A stretch of DNA of 10,352 nucleotides from an uncultured Ruminococcus sp. (GCA_947167535.1 CAMVIL010000019.1:1-10352), one strand, 5' to 3'. Shown: positions 1-7,450, numbered from the stretch's first letter. Numbers and translations: made by a program. The notes: generated from the letters alone by a model not told the origin.

Positions 1-2
1 GC

Positions 3-149
3 AAGCCCTACAAGATAGGCTGCAGCTGCGGATTCAGTATGCTGCAGCCCGACCTGTCCAGCGAGATGAACCTCGAAGCCGCGAAGAAGAAAGCCGATAT
101 GGCGATGTACGATGAAAAGCTGAGGCGCAAGTCGGTCAGAACAGATTGA
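3..149 (+). CDS. C-terminal tail of a GGDEF-domain protein (partial)
   Basis: The third plus-strand frame is open from the window edge to a TGA at 147-149 and gives the last 48 residues of a protein whose start lies outside the window. The peptide begins KPYKIGCSCGFS and contains ADMAMYDEKLRRK. These match the last beta strand of a GGDEF domain (usually a 'vtvSiG' segment) and its final helix with the conserved AD-x-AMY-x-x-K signature. GGDEF domains make cyclic di-GMP or act as degenerate sensors of it. The GG[DE]EF active-site loop is not visible, so activity cannot be judged. The protein ends about 10 residues after the domain, so GGDEF is its C-terminal module. It is the only plus-strand gene seen and converges on the yfhO-like gene. 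Family call fairly sure; function open. Confidence 0.75.
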   Translation, partial: KPYKIGCSCGFSMLQPDLSSEMNLEAAKKKADMAMYDEKLRRKSVRTD

Positions 150-160
150 TATCAAAAGAC

Positions 161-190
161 AAAGCCCGTGAGTTTGTAAGCTCACGGGCT
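161..190 (-). terminator. Intrinsic terminator of the yfhO-like run
   Basis: A perfect 10-bp inverted repeat (163-172 with 181-190, arms AGCCCGTGAG and CTCACGGGCT) surrounds an 8-base loop. Read on the minus strand, the stem is followed by TTTGTCTTTT, as expected for a Rho-independent terminator, and it lies only 4 bases past the TAA of the yfhO-like gene. On the plus strand the stem is followed by AAATTT, a poor U tract, so it would be a weaker terminator for the convergent GGDEF gene. It may act in both directions. Confidence 0.85.
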
Positions 191-194
191 AAAT

Positions 195-3100
195 TTATGC
201 CTTGTTCTCTTTGCTTTCAGCACTTTCAGCGGGCTTTCCGCTGTTCTCTGCTTTTTTGGCGAGCTGTTCTATCAGCTTGCCGTTTTTGTATTCAAAGAGG
301 AAAATAATCAGTATGACGATGACTCCTGCTATGGAGATGATTATGCTTCCCGTGAAGTAGGTCGGCTCGAAGACCATCTCTATCTTGTTGGCACCCTTCT
401 CGAGGGGTATCGTGATGAGCGAATCCATCGACTTGTCGGTGATGACCCGCTTGCCGTTGACGGTAACCGTCCAGCCGGGCTCGTCGGGGATAGTCGTGAA
501 GAGGTACTGACCTTCGGAAGCGGAGTCGCACTCCATTGAAACGCGGGTGTCCTCAAGCTTCGTGACTTCAGCCGCCGACTGCTGGATAACTCCCGCCGAC
601 TGCTCGAAGCGCTCGGTGTCGAAGGTGTAGAACAGTTCGTCGCTCCAGTAGGCTTCATTGTCGTCGTTGTCTATCGTGACTCTGATGCGGACGTCTTCGC
701 CCTTGATGAAGCTTCCCAGCTGAAGTATCGAGTAGTTGTCGCCCACGAAGAACTGACCGGCGAAATCCATCATGCCGTCGCCGTTCAAGTAGCTCTCCTC
801 GTCCTTTACCCAGACGTTGCAGGTGCGCTCGTAGCGGGTCGGCAGGTACATATAAAGCTCGCCGTCGCGGTCCATCTCTACCACGTAGTCGATGTGAGCC
901 TCGCCCGCTGACTTGTCGGTGGGGTAGAACTTGGTGTGCTTCTCTTCATCGTTTACTTTAGCGGTGGACATATTCAGGCGGTCGCTGTCCTTGGGGACCA
1001 GACGTGTGAAGTATGGCACCACCTCGGGCTCGCCTGCCAGCACGCTGTAAAGCAGGTTCTGGTTCTCGAAGGGATTGACCTTAGACAGCTCGATTGTGTT
1101 GATACGGTCATCGGTCACGCACCCGAGACCGCCCATCGCATAGGGATTGCGGTAGAACTTGTAGGTCACGGTCTTTTTCTTCTTGACCTTTTTCTTTACC
1201 GTTTTTCCCTTCTTCTCCACGTCCTCGTAGGTGAGGTGTACGCTTCTCTCATCGATGTGGGTCGCCAGCTTGTACTGCTCGGGTATCTTTATACGCTTGT
1301 CAATGTAGCGGTTTTGGTTGTCCTCGTCCTCTTTGTTCATGACATACTTGATGTCGAACACCGAGTCGGTGATGAAAGTTCTGCCGTCGTACTTGGTGTA
1401 GTGACCGCCGTAGGCAAAGCCCAGACGCTCAAGCATGGTCAGCGCGGGAGCGTTCATTACCGAGCTGGAATGAGAGATGCCGTAGTATCCCGTGCCGATG
1501 GGGTCGTTGACGGTGCGGTGGAAGGTGGCTTCCATGCGGTAGAAAGGCTCCTGATCGAAGTACTTGATGTGCTTCACCGCGTCGCGGGTGTCGGAGATGT
1601 ACGGCTCGTATGAGGTGTAGTCGCTGTAAACGACGTCGTTGTCTATCTTCTGGAGCGTGTCCATCGTGTTCGCCAGCATTTCAAGGCTCACCGCGATGCA
1701 GGTGATGGCGCACACGGCGTAGGAGAGCTTGTATCTGCGGTTGAGGTAGATGAGCAGGAAGTAAATCGCCACAGCCAGTCCCGAGAACCAGATGCCGCCG
1801 ATGACGGCTCTGTCCTTGCCGTCGTCCCATGCGACGGTGCGGAAGATCTCAAAGTGCTCGTAGCCCTCGCGCTCGCACCAGAAAAGGAACATCACGAGTC
1901 CGAAGAACACTCCGCCTATTTCCTTGGGGGTTATGCCGTCTAAGTTCTCGAAAGCCTCGAACGCCATCACTACCAGCAGGAAGGAGAAGGCAAAGGAATA
2001 GCGGAAGGGAAGCCAGTTGGGCACCTGAAAGCCGTGCCATACGATGTCCACAGGCTTGATGTACATGAACACGATCATGACAAAGCTGAGTATCCCGCTT
2101 GAGACCTTGCGCTTCACGGAGATCTTTCGGTTCATGAAGTAGAGGGGCACCAGCAGAAGTACCGCCGTGCCGCAGTATATCATCGGCAGACCGTCGGGGT
2201 ATACCGTGTCGTAGCTCATGGGGAACAGCTTGGTGAGGAATGTCAGGAAGTCGAACTGGGTCGCCATCGACCAGTTGGGCTCGGAAAACTCCAGCTTGCC
2301 AAGCTTCAGCGCGTTGTAGACGGGCAGAAGCACCCATGAAGCTGCCAGTATAGCCGTCACCGTGCCGCCCGCGAACTTGAACAGCGAGCTTATCGGCTTT
2401 TTCGGGACGATGCGTCCGTCCTCGCCGAAGTAGGTGTAGATAAAGTAGCAGAAGGTGAAGAAGCCTATCATGTAGCCGATGTAGAAGTGTGCGATGAACA
2501 TCAGCGTCAGCGGGATTACATAAGGCAGCACCTTGCCCTCGCGGATAAGACGTCTGACGCCTAAGCAGATAAGCGGAAGATAGATAAGTCCATCCAGCCA
2601 CATGGGATCCATCAGCTGTACTATCATGTAGCTCATCAGCGAGTACATCAGCGAGAACGCCACTACGGAAGTGCGTCTCGGCTTCTTGTCGGCGGTCTTG
2701 TTGAGGAAGTATGCAAAGCTCAGCGCCGAAGAACCGATCTTCAGAAGCTGTATCGTCTCGATAGCGCCGCACATAGCCGTTCTCGGGAAGATCACCACCA
2801 GTATCATGAACGGGCTCGCCAGATAGTAGGCGAAGATGCCGAACAGGTTGCCCGACAGGTTCCTCGACCAGTTGTAGATAAGGCTTCCCTTTCCCAGTAC
2901 TGCGTCGCGGAACATCTCGTAGTAGTAGACGTACTGACCGTTCAAGTCAAGTACCAGCACCGAGCCCTCGCCGAAAGGGTGGACCCCGAACAGCGCATAG
3001 GCAAGATACATTATCCCGATCGGGAGCACAAAGCATAGCAGGTACAAAAACGCAGGTCTTTGCAGAGTACGCATGATGCGCTCGATCCTCTCTATGCGGG

Positions 3101-3197
3101 CGCGCCGCTTATCGGCTTTGCGCTCTGATCTTGTTTTCTGAGCCGTTTCGGCGGGAGCGTTGTTTATTTCCGCCGAAGCGTTTTCGTTAGTTGCCAT
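195..3197 (-). CDS. YfhO-family polytopic membrane protein (putative GT-C type glycosyltransferase)
   Basis: This 1000-residue protein has a charged cytoplasmic N-terminus (1-45), about a dozen hydrophobic segments between residues 48 and 510, a large hydrophilic domain (about 515-945), one last membrane span (about 950-969) and a Lys/Glu-rich tail. YfhO hallmarks are present: LVLDLNGQYVYYY in the first outer loop (Asp84, placed like the catalytic Asp of GT-C enzymes), the YYLASPF segment (124-130), NWLPFRYSF (394-402), and PGWTVTVNGK (907-916) in the C-terminal beta region. In Bacillus subtilis, YfhO is implicated in adding GlcNAc to lipoteichoic acid from a lipid-linked sugar made by CsbB. 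A similar transfer to some surface polymer is inferred here; substrate unknown. AAAAGGA lies 12 bases before the ATG, a rather long spacing. It is last in its run and is followed at once by a terminator. A Lys-rich stretch (662-675) is unusual. Confidence 0.9.
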   Translation of the reverse strand: MATNENASAEINNAPAETAQKTRSERKADKRRARIERIERIMRTLQRPAFLYLLCFVLPIGIMYLAYALFGVHPFGEGSVLVLDLNGQYVYYYEMFRDAVLGKGSLIYNWSRNLSGNLFGIFAYYLASPFMILVVIFPRTAMCGAIETIQLLKIGSSALSFAYFLNKTADKKPRRTSVVAFSLMYSLMSYMIVQLMDPMWLDGLIYLPLICLGVRRLIREGKVLPYVIPLTLMFIAHFYIGYMIGFFTFCYFIYTYFGEDGRIVPKKPISSLFKFAGGTVTAILAASWVLLPVYNALKLGKLEFSEPNWSMATQFDFLTFLTKLFPMSYDTVYPDGLPMIYCGTAVLLLVPLYFMNRKISVKRKVSSGILSFVMIVFMYIKPVDIVWHGFQVPNWLPFRYSFAFSFLLVVMAFEAFENLDGITPKEIGGVFFGLVMFLFWCEREGYEHFEIFRTVAWDDGKDRAVIGGIWFSGLAVAIYFLLIYLNRRYKLSYAVCAITCIAVSLEMLANTMDTLQKIDNDVVYSDYTSYEPYISDTRDAVKHIKYFDQEPFYRMEATFHRTVNDPIGTGYYGISHSSSVMNAPALTMLERLGFAYGGHYTKYDGRTFITDSVFDIKYVMNKEDEDNQNRYIDKRIKIPEQYKLATHIDERSVHLTYEDVEKKGKTVKKKVKKKKTVTYKFYRNPYAMGGLGCVTDDRINTIELSKVNPFENQNLLYSVLAGEPEVVPYFTRLVPKDSDRLNMSTAKVNDEEKHTKFYPTDKSAGEAHIDYVVEMDRDGELYMYLPTRYERTCNVWVKDEESYLNGDGMMDFAGQFFVGDNYSILQLGSFIKGEDVRIRVTIDNDDNEAYWSDELFYTFDTERFEQSAGVIQQSAAEVTKLEDTRVSMECDSASEGQYLFTTIPDEPGWTVTVNGKRVITDKSMDSLITIPLEKGANKIEMVFEPTYFTGSIIISIAGVIVILIIFLFEYKNGKLIEQLAKKAENSGKPAESAESKENKA

Positions 3198-3240
3198 TTA
3201 TCAAACTCGTCCTTTTCTTTTATTGCCTATCCTTATTATC

Positions 3241-3897
3241 TCAGCGTAATCTTCCCGGATACTGCCTGTTGAATTCCTTCTCGCTTTCGGTGTGCATATA
3301 ATCCGGATTTGAGAGCGCCATTCTCGCTCTGGCGAGGTCGTAATCGTCCATCTGGAACGGCTCGTCGGAGCTGAAGTTGTTCTTCGCCTTGAGCGAGTCT
3401 CCGATGATACCGCCGCTTTCCACGCCGTTTTTGTGCTCGATAGCTCCGAAGGTGAAGATCACCAGAGCCGCAGCAGCAGCCACTGCCGCGTAGCCGAGAT
3501 TTTTCTCGTCGGGCTTTTCGGGCTCGTTGTAGCTGTAAGCCTTCTGAGGGTCTGCGGGGCAGTAGTGTACGGGGACTTTACCGCCCACTTCTTTCTTGTC
3601 GAAGGTATAGGGCGTATTCATCGTGTATTTCTTTCCGCCCGTCTGGAACTCGACATAGGCAGAGGTCATCATTTCGCTGCTTGAGCTTGTCTTAACGCTT
3701 ATTATGGACGCATCGGCAGTCGATATGCAGGTGCGTTTCAGCTCATCGTAAGCGGACTTCTCTCCCAGCCAGATGATAAAGAAAAACAAAGCTCCGAGCA
3801 TCAGAAATACAGAAGTAACCATTTTGTAGACGGGAGAATGTCTGTCTCCGCCCAGAAGCAGTCCGATAAACGATGCACGATGTCTTCGGTATGCCAT
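3241..3897 (-). CDS. DUF3592-like two-pass membrane protein
   Basis: 218 residues. There is a short basic N-terminus, a first membrane span at about 25-45, a beta-rich hydrophilic segment (about 55-122), a second span at about 134-152, and a polar acidic tail rich in Asp and Glu. The middle segment follows the DUF3592 pattern: a strand with YVEFQTGGKKY (81-91), then GGKVPVHYCPADPQKAY (105-121), matching the family's 'Gd.v.v.Y.P.dP..a' end. The function of DUF3592 is not known, and nothing here assigns a substrate. A strong AAAGGAG (3904-3910), 6 bases before the ATG, fixes the start. It lies 15 bases after the preceding small membrane protein gene and 43 bases before the yfhO-like gene, so the three are probably co-transcribed. 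Family call is moderately sure. Confidence 0.75.
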   Translation of the reverse strand: MAYRRHRASFIGLLLGGDRHSPVYKMVTSVFLMLGALFFFIIWLGEKSAYDELKRTCISTADASIISVKTSSSSEMMTSAYVEFQTGGKKYTMNTPYTFDKKEVGGKVPVHYCPADPQKAYSYNEPEKPDEKNLGYAAVAAAAALVIFTFGAIEHKNGVESGGIIGDSLKAKNNFSSDEPFQMDDYDLARARMALSNPDYMHTESEKEFNRQYPGRLR

Positions 3898-3912
3898 GTC
3901 AGGCTCCTTTCA

Positions 3913-4209
3913 TTACTGTTTGTTGATCTCGTCGATCTTATGCTTGATCGCCTCTTCGGCACGGTATACGACGTCGTACTCGCCGCGTTCCTTGTTGTTC
4001 AGAGGCGCGAAAAATTTTGCAAGTTGGGGATAGCACGCCTGAATGATACCTATGATTATACACAGCAGTCCTATCGCAAAGAACTGTTTGTGCTGCGCCG
4101 CAAGTCCGAACCAGAGCGGATAAAGCGCCAGCACAAAAAATTTCAGCGATCTTTTTATGTAGAACCACTGTCCTTTTTCGCCGCGTTCTTTGCGGTCATG
4201 CTTTTTCAA
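3913..4209 (-). CDS. Small two-pass membrane protein, TTG start, unrecognised
   Basis: 98 residues. A strongly basic N-terminus (KKHDRKERGEK) is followed by two hydrophobic segments (about 21-38 and 42-60) joined by a very short turn, which suggests a helical hairpin with both ends in the cytoplasm. A charged tail (70-98) looks helical. I do not recognise a family. The start is TTG: GAGGAG (4217-4222) sits 7 bases before it, and there is no in-frame ATG anywhere near, so TTG is the credible start. It begins 20 bases after the stop of the 191-residue membrane protein and ends 15 bases before the DUF3592-like gene, whose ribosome binding site fills the gap. This tight packing supports one transcript. 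No catalytic or binding motif is visible. Confidence 0.8.
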   Translation of the reverse strand: MKKHDRKERGEKGQWFYIKRSLKFFVLALYPLWFGLAAQHKQFFAIGLLCIIIGIIQACYPQLAKFFAPLNNKERGEYDVVYRAEEAIKHKIDEINKQ

Positions 4210-4216
4210 TGTCGTT

Positions 4217-4222
4217 CTCCTC
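4217..4222 (-). promoter_or_regulatory. Ribosome binding site that fixes a TTG start
   Basis: GAGGAG on the minus strand lies 7 bases before TTG at 4207-4209. It is the best match to the anti-Shine-Dalgarno sequence in the gap between the two small membrane protein genes and decides the start of the 98-residue protein. Confidence 0.8.
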
Positions 4223-4229
4223 TTTTCTT

Positions 4230-4805
4230 TTATACGGGGTGCATGACGTTAAAGTCGTTGCGCACCCTTGCAAACGCCAAGCTTACAAGTATCACGTAGA
4301 CGTACATGATAATGCGCGAGATTATCTCGACAGCGCCTACTCCTGCCTGAAGATCGCTCAGCGGCAGTATGCGGTAGAGCGCTTCGGTGAACACCGACAG
4401 CCCTGCGAAGAAGGCGTAGCGCGTCCATTTCTTTTGCAGCGCACCCAGAAGCGACGGGTCGTTCACCAGCTCGTGGCGGGCGACTATGTGCTTGAGCAGG
4501 CGGTATTCAACCCAGATCACGCAGGCTGCCAGCGACACGCCGAAGACTATCCCCAGCGGGTGGCGGAGCTTTTCGGGCAGTATCCCGAAGCGGAGCATGA
4601 GCGTCACCGCAAGCCCGCCCGCGGATATCCCCGCGATGGAGCAGACCGTGCCCCGAAAGGCCTTGAAGCCCTGCGACACGGAATCGGCTTCCGCCAGACC
4701 CACCAGCATAAACAGCGCGCCCACGAGCCGCACTCCGTAATTGAGCTCCCAGCCAAGATTGAAATTCATCGTGCAGAGCACGAATCCGACCGACAGAAAA
4801 TTCAA
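4230..4805 (-). CDS. Unrecognised multi-pass membrane protein, probable TTG start
   Basis: 191 residues with about five hydrophobic segments (roughly 24-40, 52-72, 84-104, 128-146, 157-179) and short loops; a basic loop (105-110) and VRNDF near the C-terminus suggest cytoplasmic faces. I do not recognise a family and see no catalytic motif. The start is uncertain. The frame opens after a TAG at 4839-4841. TTG at 4803-4805 has GGGGG (4814-4818) about 8 bases upstream, a weak ribosome binding site. The first in-frame ATG is codon 13 and has no Shine-Dalgarno sequence. The gene follows sseB after 72 bases holding a stable hairpin, and its stop is 20 bases before the next gene. Its place between a polyprenyl-phosphate-sugar-type transferase and a YfhO protein makes a role in lipid-linked sugar handling possible, but nothing in its sequence shows this. 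Confidence 0.75.
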   Translation of the reverse strand: MNFLSVGFVLCTMNFNLGWELNYGVRLVGALFMLVGLAEADSVSQGFKAFRGTVCSIAGISAGGLAVTLMLRFGILPEKLRHPLGIVFGVSLAACVIWVEYRLLKHIVARHELVNDPSLLGALQKKWTRYAFFAGLSVFTEALYRILPLSDLQAGVGAVEIISRIIMYVYVILVSLAFARVRNDFNVMHPV

Positions 4806-4827
4806 AGGTCTGTCCCCCAGTCTGCAA

Positions 4828-4856
4828 GACCCCGTACCCTATTCGGGAACGGGGTC
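4828..4856. other. Very stable intercistronic hairpin
   Basis: GACCCCGT (4828-4835) pairs perfectly with ACGGGGTC (4849-4856). After one A-A mismatch, CCC (4837-4839) pairs with GGG (4845-4847) around a 5-base loop, giving 11 paired positions, 8 of them G-C. No U tract follows on either strand, so it does not look like a standard terminator. It lies between the sseB stop and the TTG start of the next gene, where it could protect the upstream message end, cause partial termination, or limit downstream translation. Confidence 0.7.
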
Positions 4857-4877
4857 GCATTGATTTTAAGCTTGCGA

Positions 4878-5432
4878 TTATTCCTCAGCAGCGCCGCCTT
4901 CGGTAGCGGTGATGCCCTGAGCCTCACCCTCAGCCTGAGCAGAAGCCTGCTCGGCTTCTCTCTGCTTCCTTGCCTCGATAAGAGTGTTCTTGATGGAAGC
5001 GAGCATTTCCTTTGTGAAGGGAAGGTTGTGACCCATAGGGTTGATAACAAAGCCCATGATGGTGTCAGCCGACTGCTCGGTAAGACCTGCGATGTCAGCG
5101 AACTTCATCTTAACGGTAGCGAAGCCCTGATCGTTGGGCATCTTCTTGAACTCCTCCTCATCGGTGAAAACGGGGAAGAAGGTCTGCTCCTTGTTGTTCT
5201 TGATGAGCATGAATCTTGCCTGAGCGGGTTTTTCCTCGGTCTGGAATCTGAGGTGGTTGTCAGCGTCCTGTACGAGTTTGGTCTCGGGGTCGGGCTTCTT
5301 GATGATAGCGGGAATAAAGAATGTGCTCCTGAGTGCTGCGTTTATTACTGCGCTCTGAGTCTGGTTGTTAAAATCCTCTCGCATCTTAGCGATAGCCTCG
5401 ATCAGTGCCGAATTGTCAATTACTTCTGCCAT
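4878..5432 (-). CDS. SseB-domain protein
   Basis: 184 residues, soluble, no signal peptide or membrane span. The core matches the SseB N-terminal domain (PF07179-type): an N-terminal helix with STFFIPA (36-42), a central strand FFPVFTDEEEFKKM (85-98), a VKMKFADIAGL segment (107-117), then GFVINPMGHNLPFT (127-140) and a helix. The name comes from an Escherichia coli gene linked to serine sensitivity; the biochemical role of this domain is unknown. The tail (155-184) is low-complexity and rich in Ala, Glu and Gly, beyond the conserved domain. GAAAGGAG lies 6 bases before the ATG, an excellent site that fixes the start. It heads a five-gene run leading to the yfhO-like gene. No convincing promoter was found in the 194 bases upstream, so read-through from the glycosyltransferase gene is possible. 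Confidence 0.88.
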   Translation of the reverse strand: MAEVIDNSALIEAIAKMREDFNNQTQSAVINAALRSTFFIPAIIKKPDPETKLVQDADNHLRFQTEEKPAQARFMLIKNNKEQTFFPVFTDEEEFKKMPNDQGFATVKMKFADIAGLTEQSADTIMGFVINPMGHNLPFTKEMLASIKNTLIEARKQREAEQASAQAEGEAQGITATEGGAAEE

Positions 5433-5593
5433 TTTTTTCTCCTTTCGCGCGGTAGTCGGGAAATCTGCAAAGTCCTCACACGGACAAGCGTTTTACAAGC
5501 CCCGCACCGCGGCGTGTTGATTGATATAGTTTATTGTTTTGCGACCTTTGGCGTATACCGTTATTTCTGCCCGCCGCTTCTGGCAGCGAGCCG

Positions 5594-5622
5594 TCGGCAA
5601 TGAGCGGGTAAGCCTTTGCCGA
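5594..5622. other. Weak inverted repeat after the glycosyltransferase gene
   Basis: TCGGCAA (5594-5600) pairs with TTGCCGA (5616-5622) around a 15-base loop, starting 5 bases past the glycosyltransferase stop. No U tract follows on the minus strand, so it is at best a weak or Rho-assisted end. The rest of the gap (5433-5593) holds no small ORF with a ribosome binding site and no clear promoter. Confidence 0.35.
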
Positions 5623-5626
5623 TACT

Positions 5627-6583
5627 CTAGGACTGGGGGTCGTCCTCGAGATTTGTTTCGATAATAAACTTCGGACGCTTTTTGGTCTCAAGATATATCT
5701 TGCCGATGTACTCACCGATGACGCCTATCGCCAGCAGCTGTAAGCCGCCCAGCGCCCATACCGATACTACCGTAGTAGTCCAGCCCGCGACCGTCTTGCC
5801 CGCGAGGTGGATTATCAGGAAGTATACCAGCATGAGTAAAGACACAATGAATATCACTATGCCAAGCGTGGTGATGAGTCTTATCGGCTTGACAGACAGC
5901 GAGGTGATGCCCTCGACTGCCAGTGCCAGCATTTTTTTCAGCGGGTACTTGGACTCGCCCGCCTGACGCGCGGCTCTTTCGTAGGTCACGATGTCCGACT
6001 TGAATCCGACCATCGGCACCATTCCGCGCAGGAACAGATTTACCTCGTCAAATTCCGCCAGTGCCTCGACTGCGCGCTTGCTCATGAGTCGGTAATCTGC
6101 ATGGTTGTAGGTTATTTCCACGCCCATAGCCTCGAGCAGCTTGTAGTAGCCCTCGGCAGTGAAGCGTTTGAATCCGGTATCGGTCTCTCTCGCCGAGCGA
6201 ACACCGTAGACTATCTCGCAGCCCTCAGCACGCTTGTCAAGAAACCCGTCGATGGCGTTGATGTCGTCCTGAAGATCGGCGTCCATCGAAACTATGATGT
6301 CAGCGTGATCTTTAGCCGCCATAAGACCTGCCAACAGAGCGTTCTGGTGACCTCTGTTGCGTGAGAGCTTGACTCCCGTGAACAGCTCGCAGCTTCTGTG
6401 GAATCTTTCAATGAGGTTCCATGTCTTGTCCTTAGAACCGTCGTCCACGAACATCACCCTGCTTTCGGGTGTAACCCTGCCGTCAGCTATCAGCATATCC
6501 AGCTTTGCTATCAGTGCCCGCGCCGTAATAGGAAGCATCTCTTCCTCGTTATAGCACGGGATCACTATATACAGTGTCTCCAT
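5627..6583 (-). CDS. Membrane-anchored family 2 glycosyltransferase, GtrB/CsbB/DPM1-like
   Basis: 318 residues. An N-terminal GT-A catalytic domain (1-220) is followed by two membrane spans (about 235-257 and 266-291) and a basic tail, the layout of polyprenyl-phosphate glycosyltransferases. Visible motifs are VIPCYNEEE (7-15), VDDGSKD (46-52), the metal-binding DAD within MDADLQD (100-106), HADYRLMSKR (161-170), AGESKYPLKKM (208-218) and the family's EYIGKIYLETKKRPKF (291-306). Relatives move glucose, GlcNAc or similar sugars from a nucleotide sugar to undecaprenyl phosphate on the cytoplasmic side; the lipid-sugar is then flipped and used outside. The sugar cannot be read from sequence. An AAAGGAG (6598-6604) lies within the last codons of the tatD gene, 14 bases before the ATG, with only 8 bases between the genes, so translation is probably coupled. 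Family call is secure. Confidence 0.93.
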   Translation of the reverse strand: METLYIVIPCYNEEEMLPITARALIAKLDMLIADGRVTPESRVMFVDDGSKDKTWNLIERFHRSCELFTGVKLSRNRGHQNALLAGLMAAKDHADIIVSMDADLQDDINAIDGFLDKRAEGCEIVYGVRSARETDTGFKRFTAEGYYKLLEAMGVEITYNHADYRLMSKRAVEALAEFDEVNLFLRGMVPMVGFKSDIVTYERAARQAGESKYPLKKMLALAVEGITSLSVKPIRLITTLGIVIFIVSLLMLVYFLIIHLAGKTVAGWTTTVVSVWALGGLQLLAIGVIGEYIGKIYLETKKRPKFIIETNLEDDPQS

Positions 6584-6591
6584 TTTATCAA

Positions 6592-7443
6592 TTATTGCTC
6601 CTTTATCGTATCGGGAAATATCCCGAACAATTTTTTTGCATTGTTATTAGTAATATCAACAAGATGCTGCGCGGGGATACCGCTGAGGCTTTCCGCTTCG
6701 GCAGCGACGTAAGCTATCATCTCGCTGTAACAGCGCTTTCCGCGGAAAGGCGGCGGCGCCATGTAAGGACAGTCGGTCTCGAACAGAAGTCTGTCCGTCG
6801 GCACGACTCCGAAAGCGCGCTTGGCTTTCTTTGCATTCTTAAATGTCAGCGCTCCAGTAAACCCGATGTACAGACCGAGCTTCAGCAGCTGTTCAGCCGT
6901 TTCTGCCGACCCGCTGAAGCAGTGTACCACGCCCCGCGGCCGATGCTTTTCCATCAGCCCGACGAAGTCCTCGGTGGCGTCGCGGCAGTGCATTATAACA
7001 GGCAGATCCAGCTCGTGAGCGAGCTCCAGCTGAGCCTCAAACAGTTCGATCTGAGACGCCTTGTCGTAGCCCTCGTAGTGGTAATCCAGCCCGATCTCTC
7101 CGATGGCTCTGACCTTCGGGTGCTGTGCCAGCTTGCGCATTTTATCGATATAGTCTGTCGGCAGACCGTCGGCGTACTTTCCGTACTCCTTGTCGAGAGT
7201 CTCGGGGTGAAGTCCCACCGATGTAAAGTATCTGTCGTAGCGTTCTGCCATCCGCAGACCGTACTCTGCCGAATCGAGGTCGGTGCAGGCGTGCATAAGG
7301 CAGTCCACCGCCGAATCCCCGCTGAAAAGGTAGTCAAGAAGAGCATCTCTGTCGCTGTCAAATGCGGCATCGTCGTAATGGCAGTGGGAATCAAATATCC
7401 CGTTCAGGTCACATTCCACCGCCGACAATTCAACTGCTTCCAC
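6592..7443 (-). CDS. TatD-family metal-dependent hydrolase
   Basis: 283 residues from the chosen GTG. Family motifs are all present: FDSHCHYD near residue 17 (metal-binding His20 and His22), GEIGLDYHY (Glu116), PVIMHCRDA (His152), VVHCFSGS (His174), FETDCPYMAPPPFRGKR (Asp224) and the NNNAKKLFG C-terminal helix. TatD proteins are cytoplasmic TIM-barrel phosphohydrolases of the amidohydrolase superfamily; several are 3'-5' DNA or RNA exonucleases or D-aminoacyl-tRNA deacylases. Here that is inferred from family. The frame extends to a GTG at 7459-7461, but that codon would lie about 7 bases from the predicted transcription start with only a weak AGG upstream. The GTG at 7441-7443 has AAAAGGGG 7 bases before it and is preferred. 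The N-terminus is still some 10 residues longer than usual. It is the first gene of a two-gene unit with the glycosyltransferase. Confidence 0.93.
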   Translation of the reverse strand: MEAVELSAVECDLNGIFDSHCHYDDAAFDSDRDALLDYLFSGDSAVDCLMHACTDLDSAEYGLRMAERYDRYFTSVGLHPETLDKEYGKYADGLPTDYIDKMRKLAQHPKVRAIGEIGLDYHYEGYDKASQIELFEAQLELAHELDLPVIMHCRDATEDFVGLMEKHRPRGVVHCFSGSAETAEQLLKLGLYIGFTGALTFKNAKKAKRAFGVVPTDRLLFETDCPYMAPPPFRGKRCYSEMIAYVAAEAESLSGIPAQHLVDITNNNAKKLFGIFPDTIKEQ

Positions 7444-7450
7444 AAAAGCA

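Noticed and set aside
1849..2772. Minus-strand open frame of 307 codons inside the yfhO-like gene
   Set aside because: It overlaps the yfhO-like gene in another frame and lacks a domain. The yfhO frame has clear family motifs through the same region.
5433..5593. Search for an sseB promoter in the gap upstream
   Set aside because: Candidate boxes such as TATATC or TTGTAA do not pair at 16-18 base spacing with a matching partner, so no promoter is claimed.
4209..5603. Long plus-strand open frame of 464 codons
   Set aside because: It lies opposite four well-supported minus-strand genes and crosses their gaps. Its translation shows no domain, and it has no convincing ribosome binding site. It is a shadow frame from codon bias.
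5476..5715. Minus-strand open frame of 79 codons at the end of the glycosyltransferase gene and the gap after it
   Set aside because: It overlaps the conserved C-terminal motif of the glycosyltransferase in another frame, has no ribosome binding site and gives a low-quality Ser/Arg-rich peptide.
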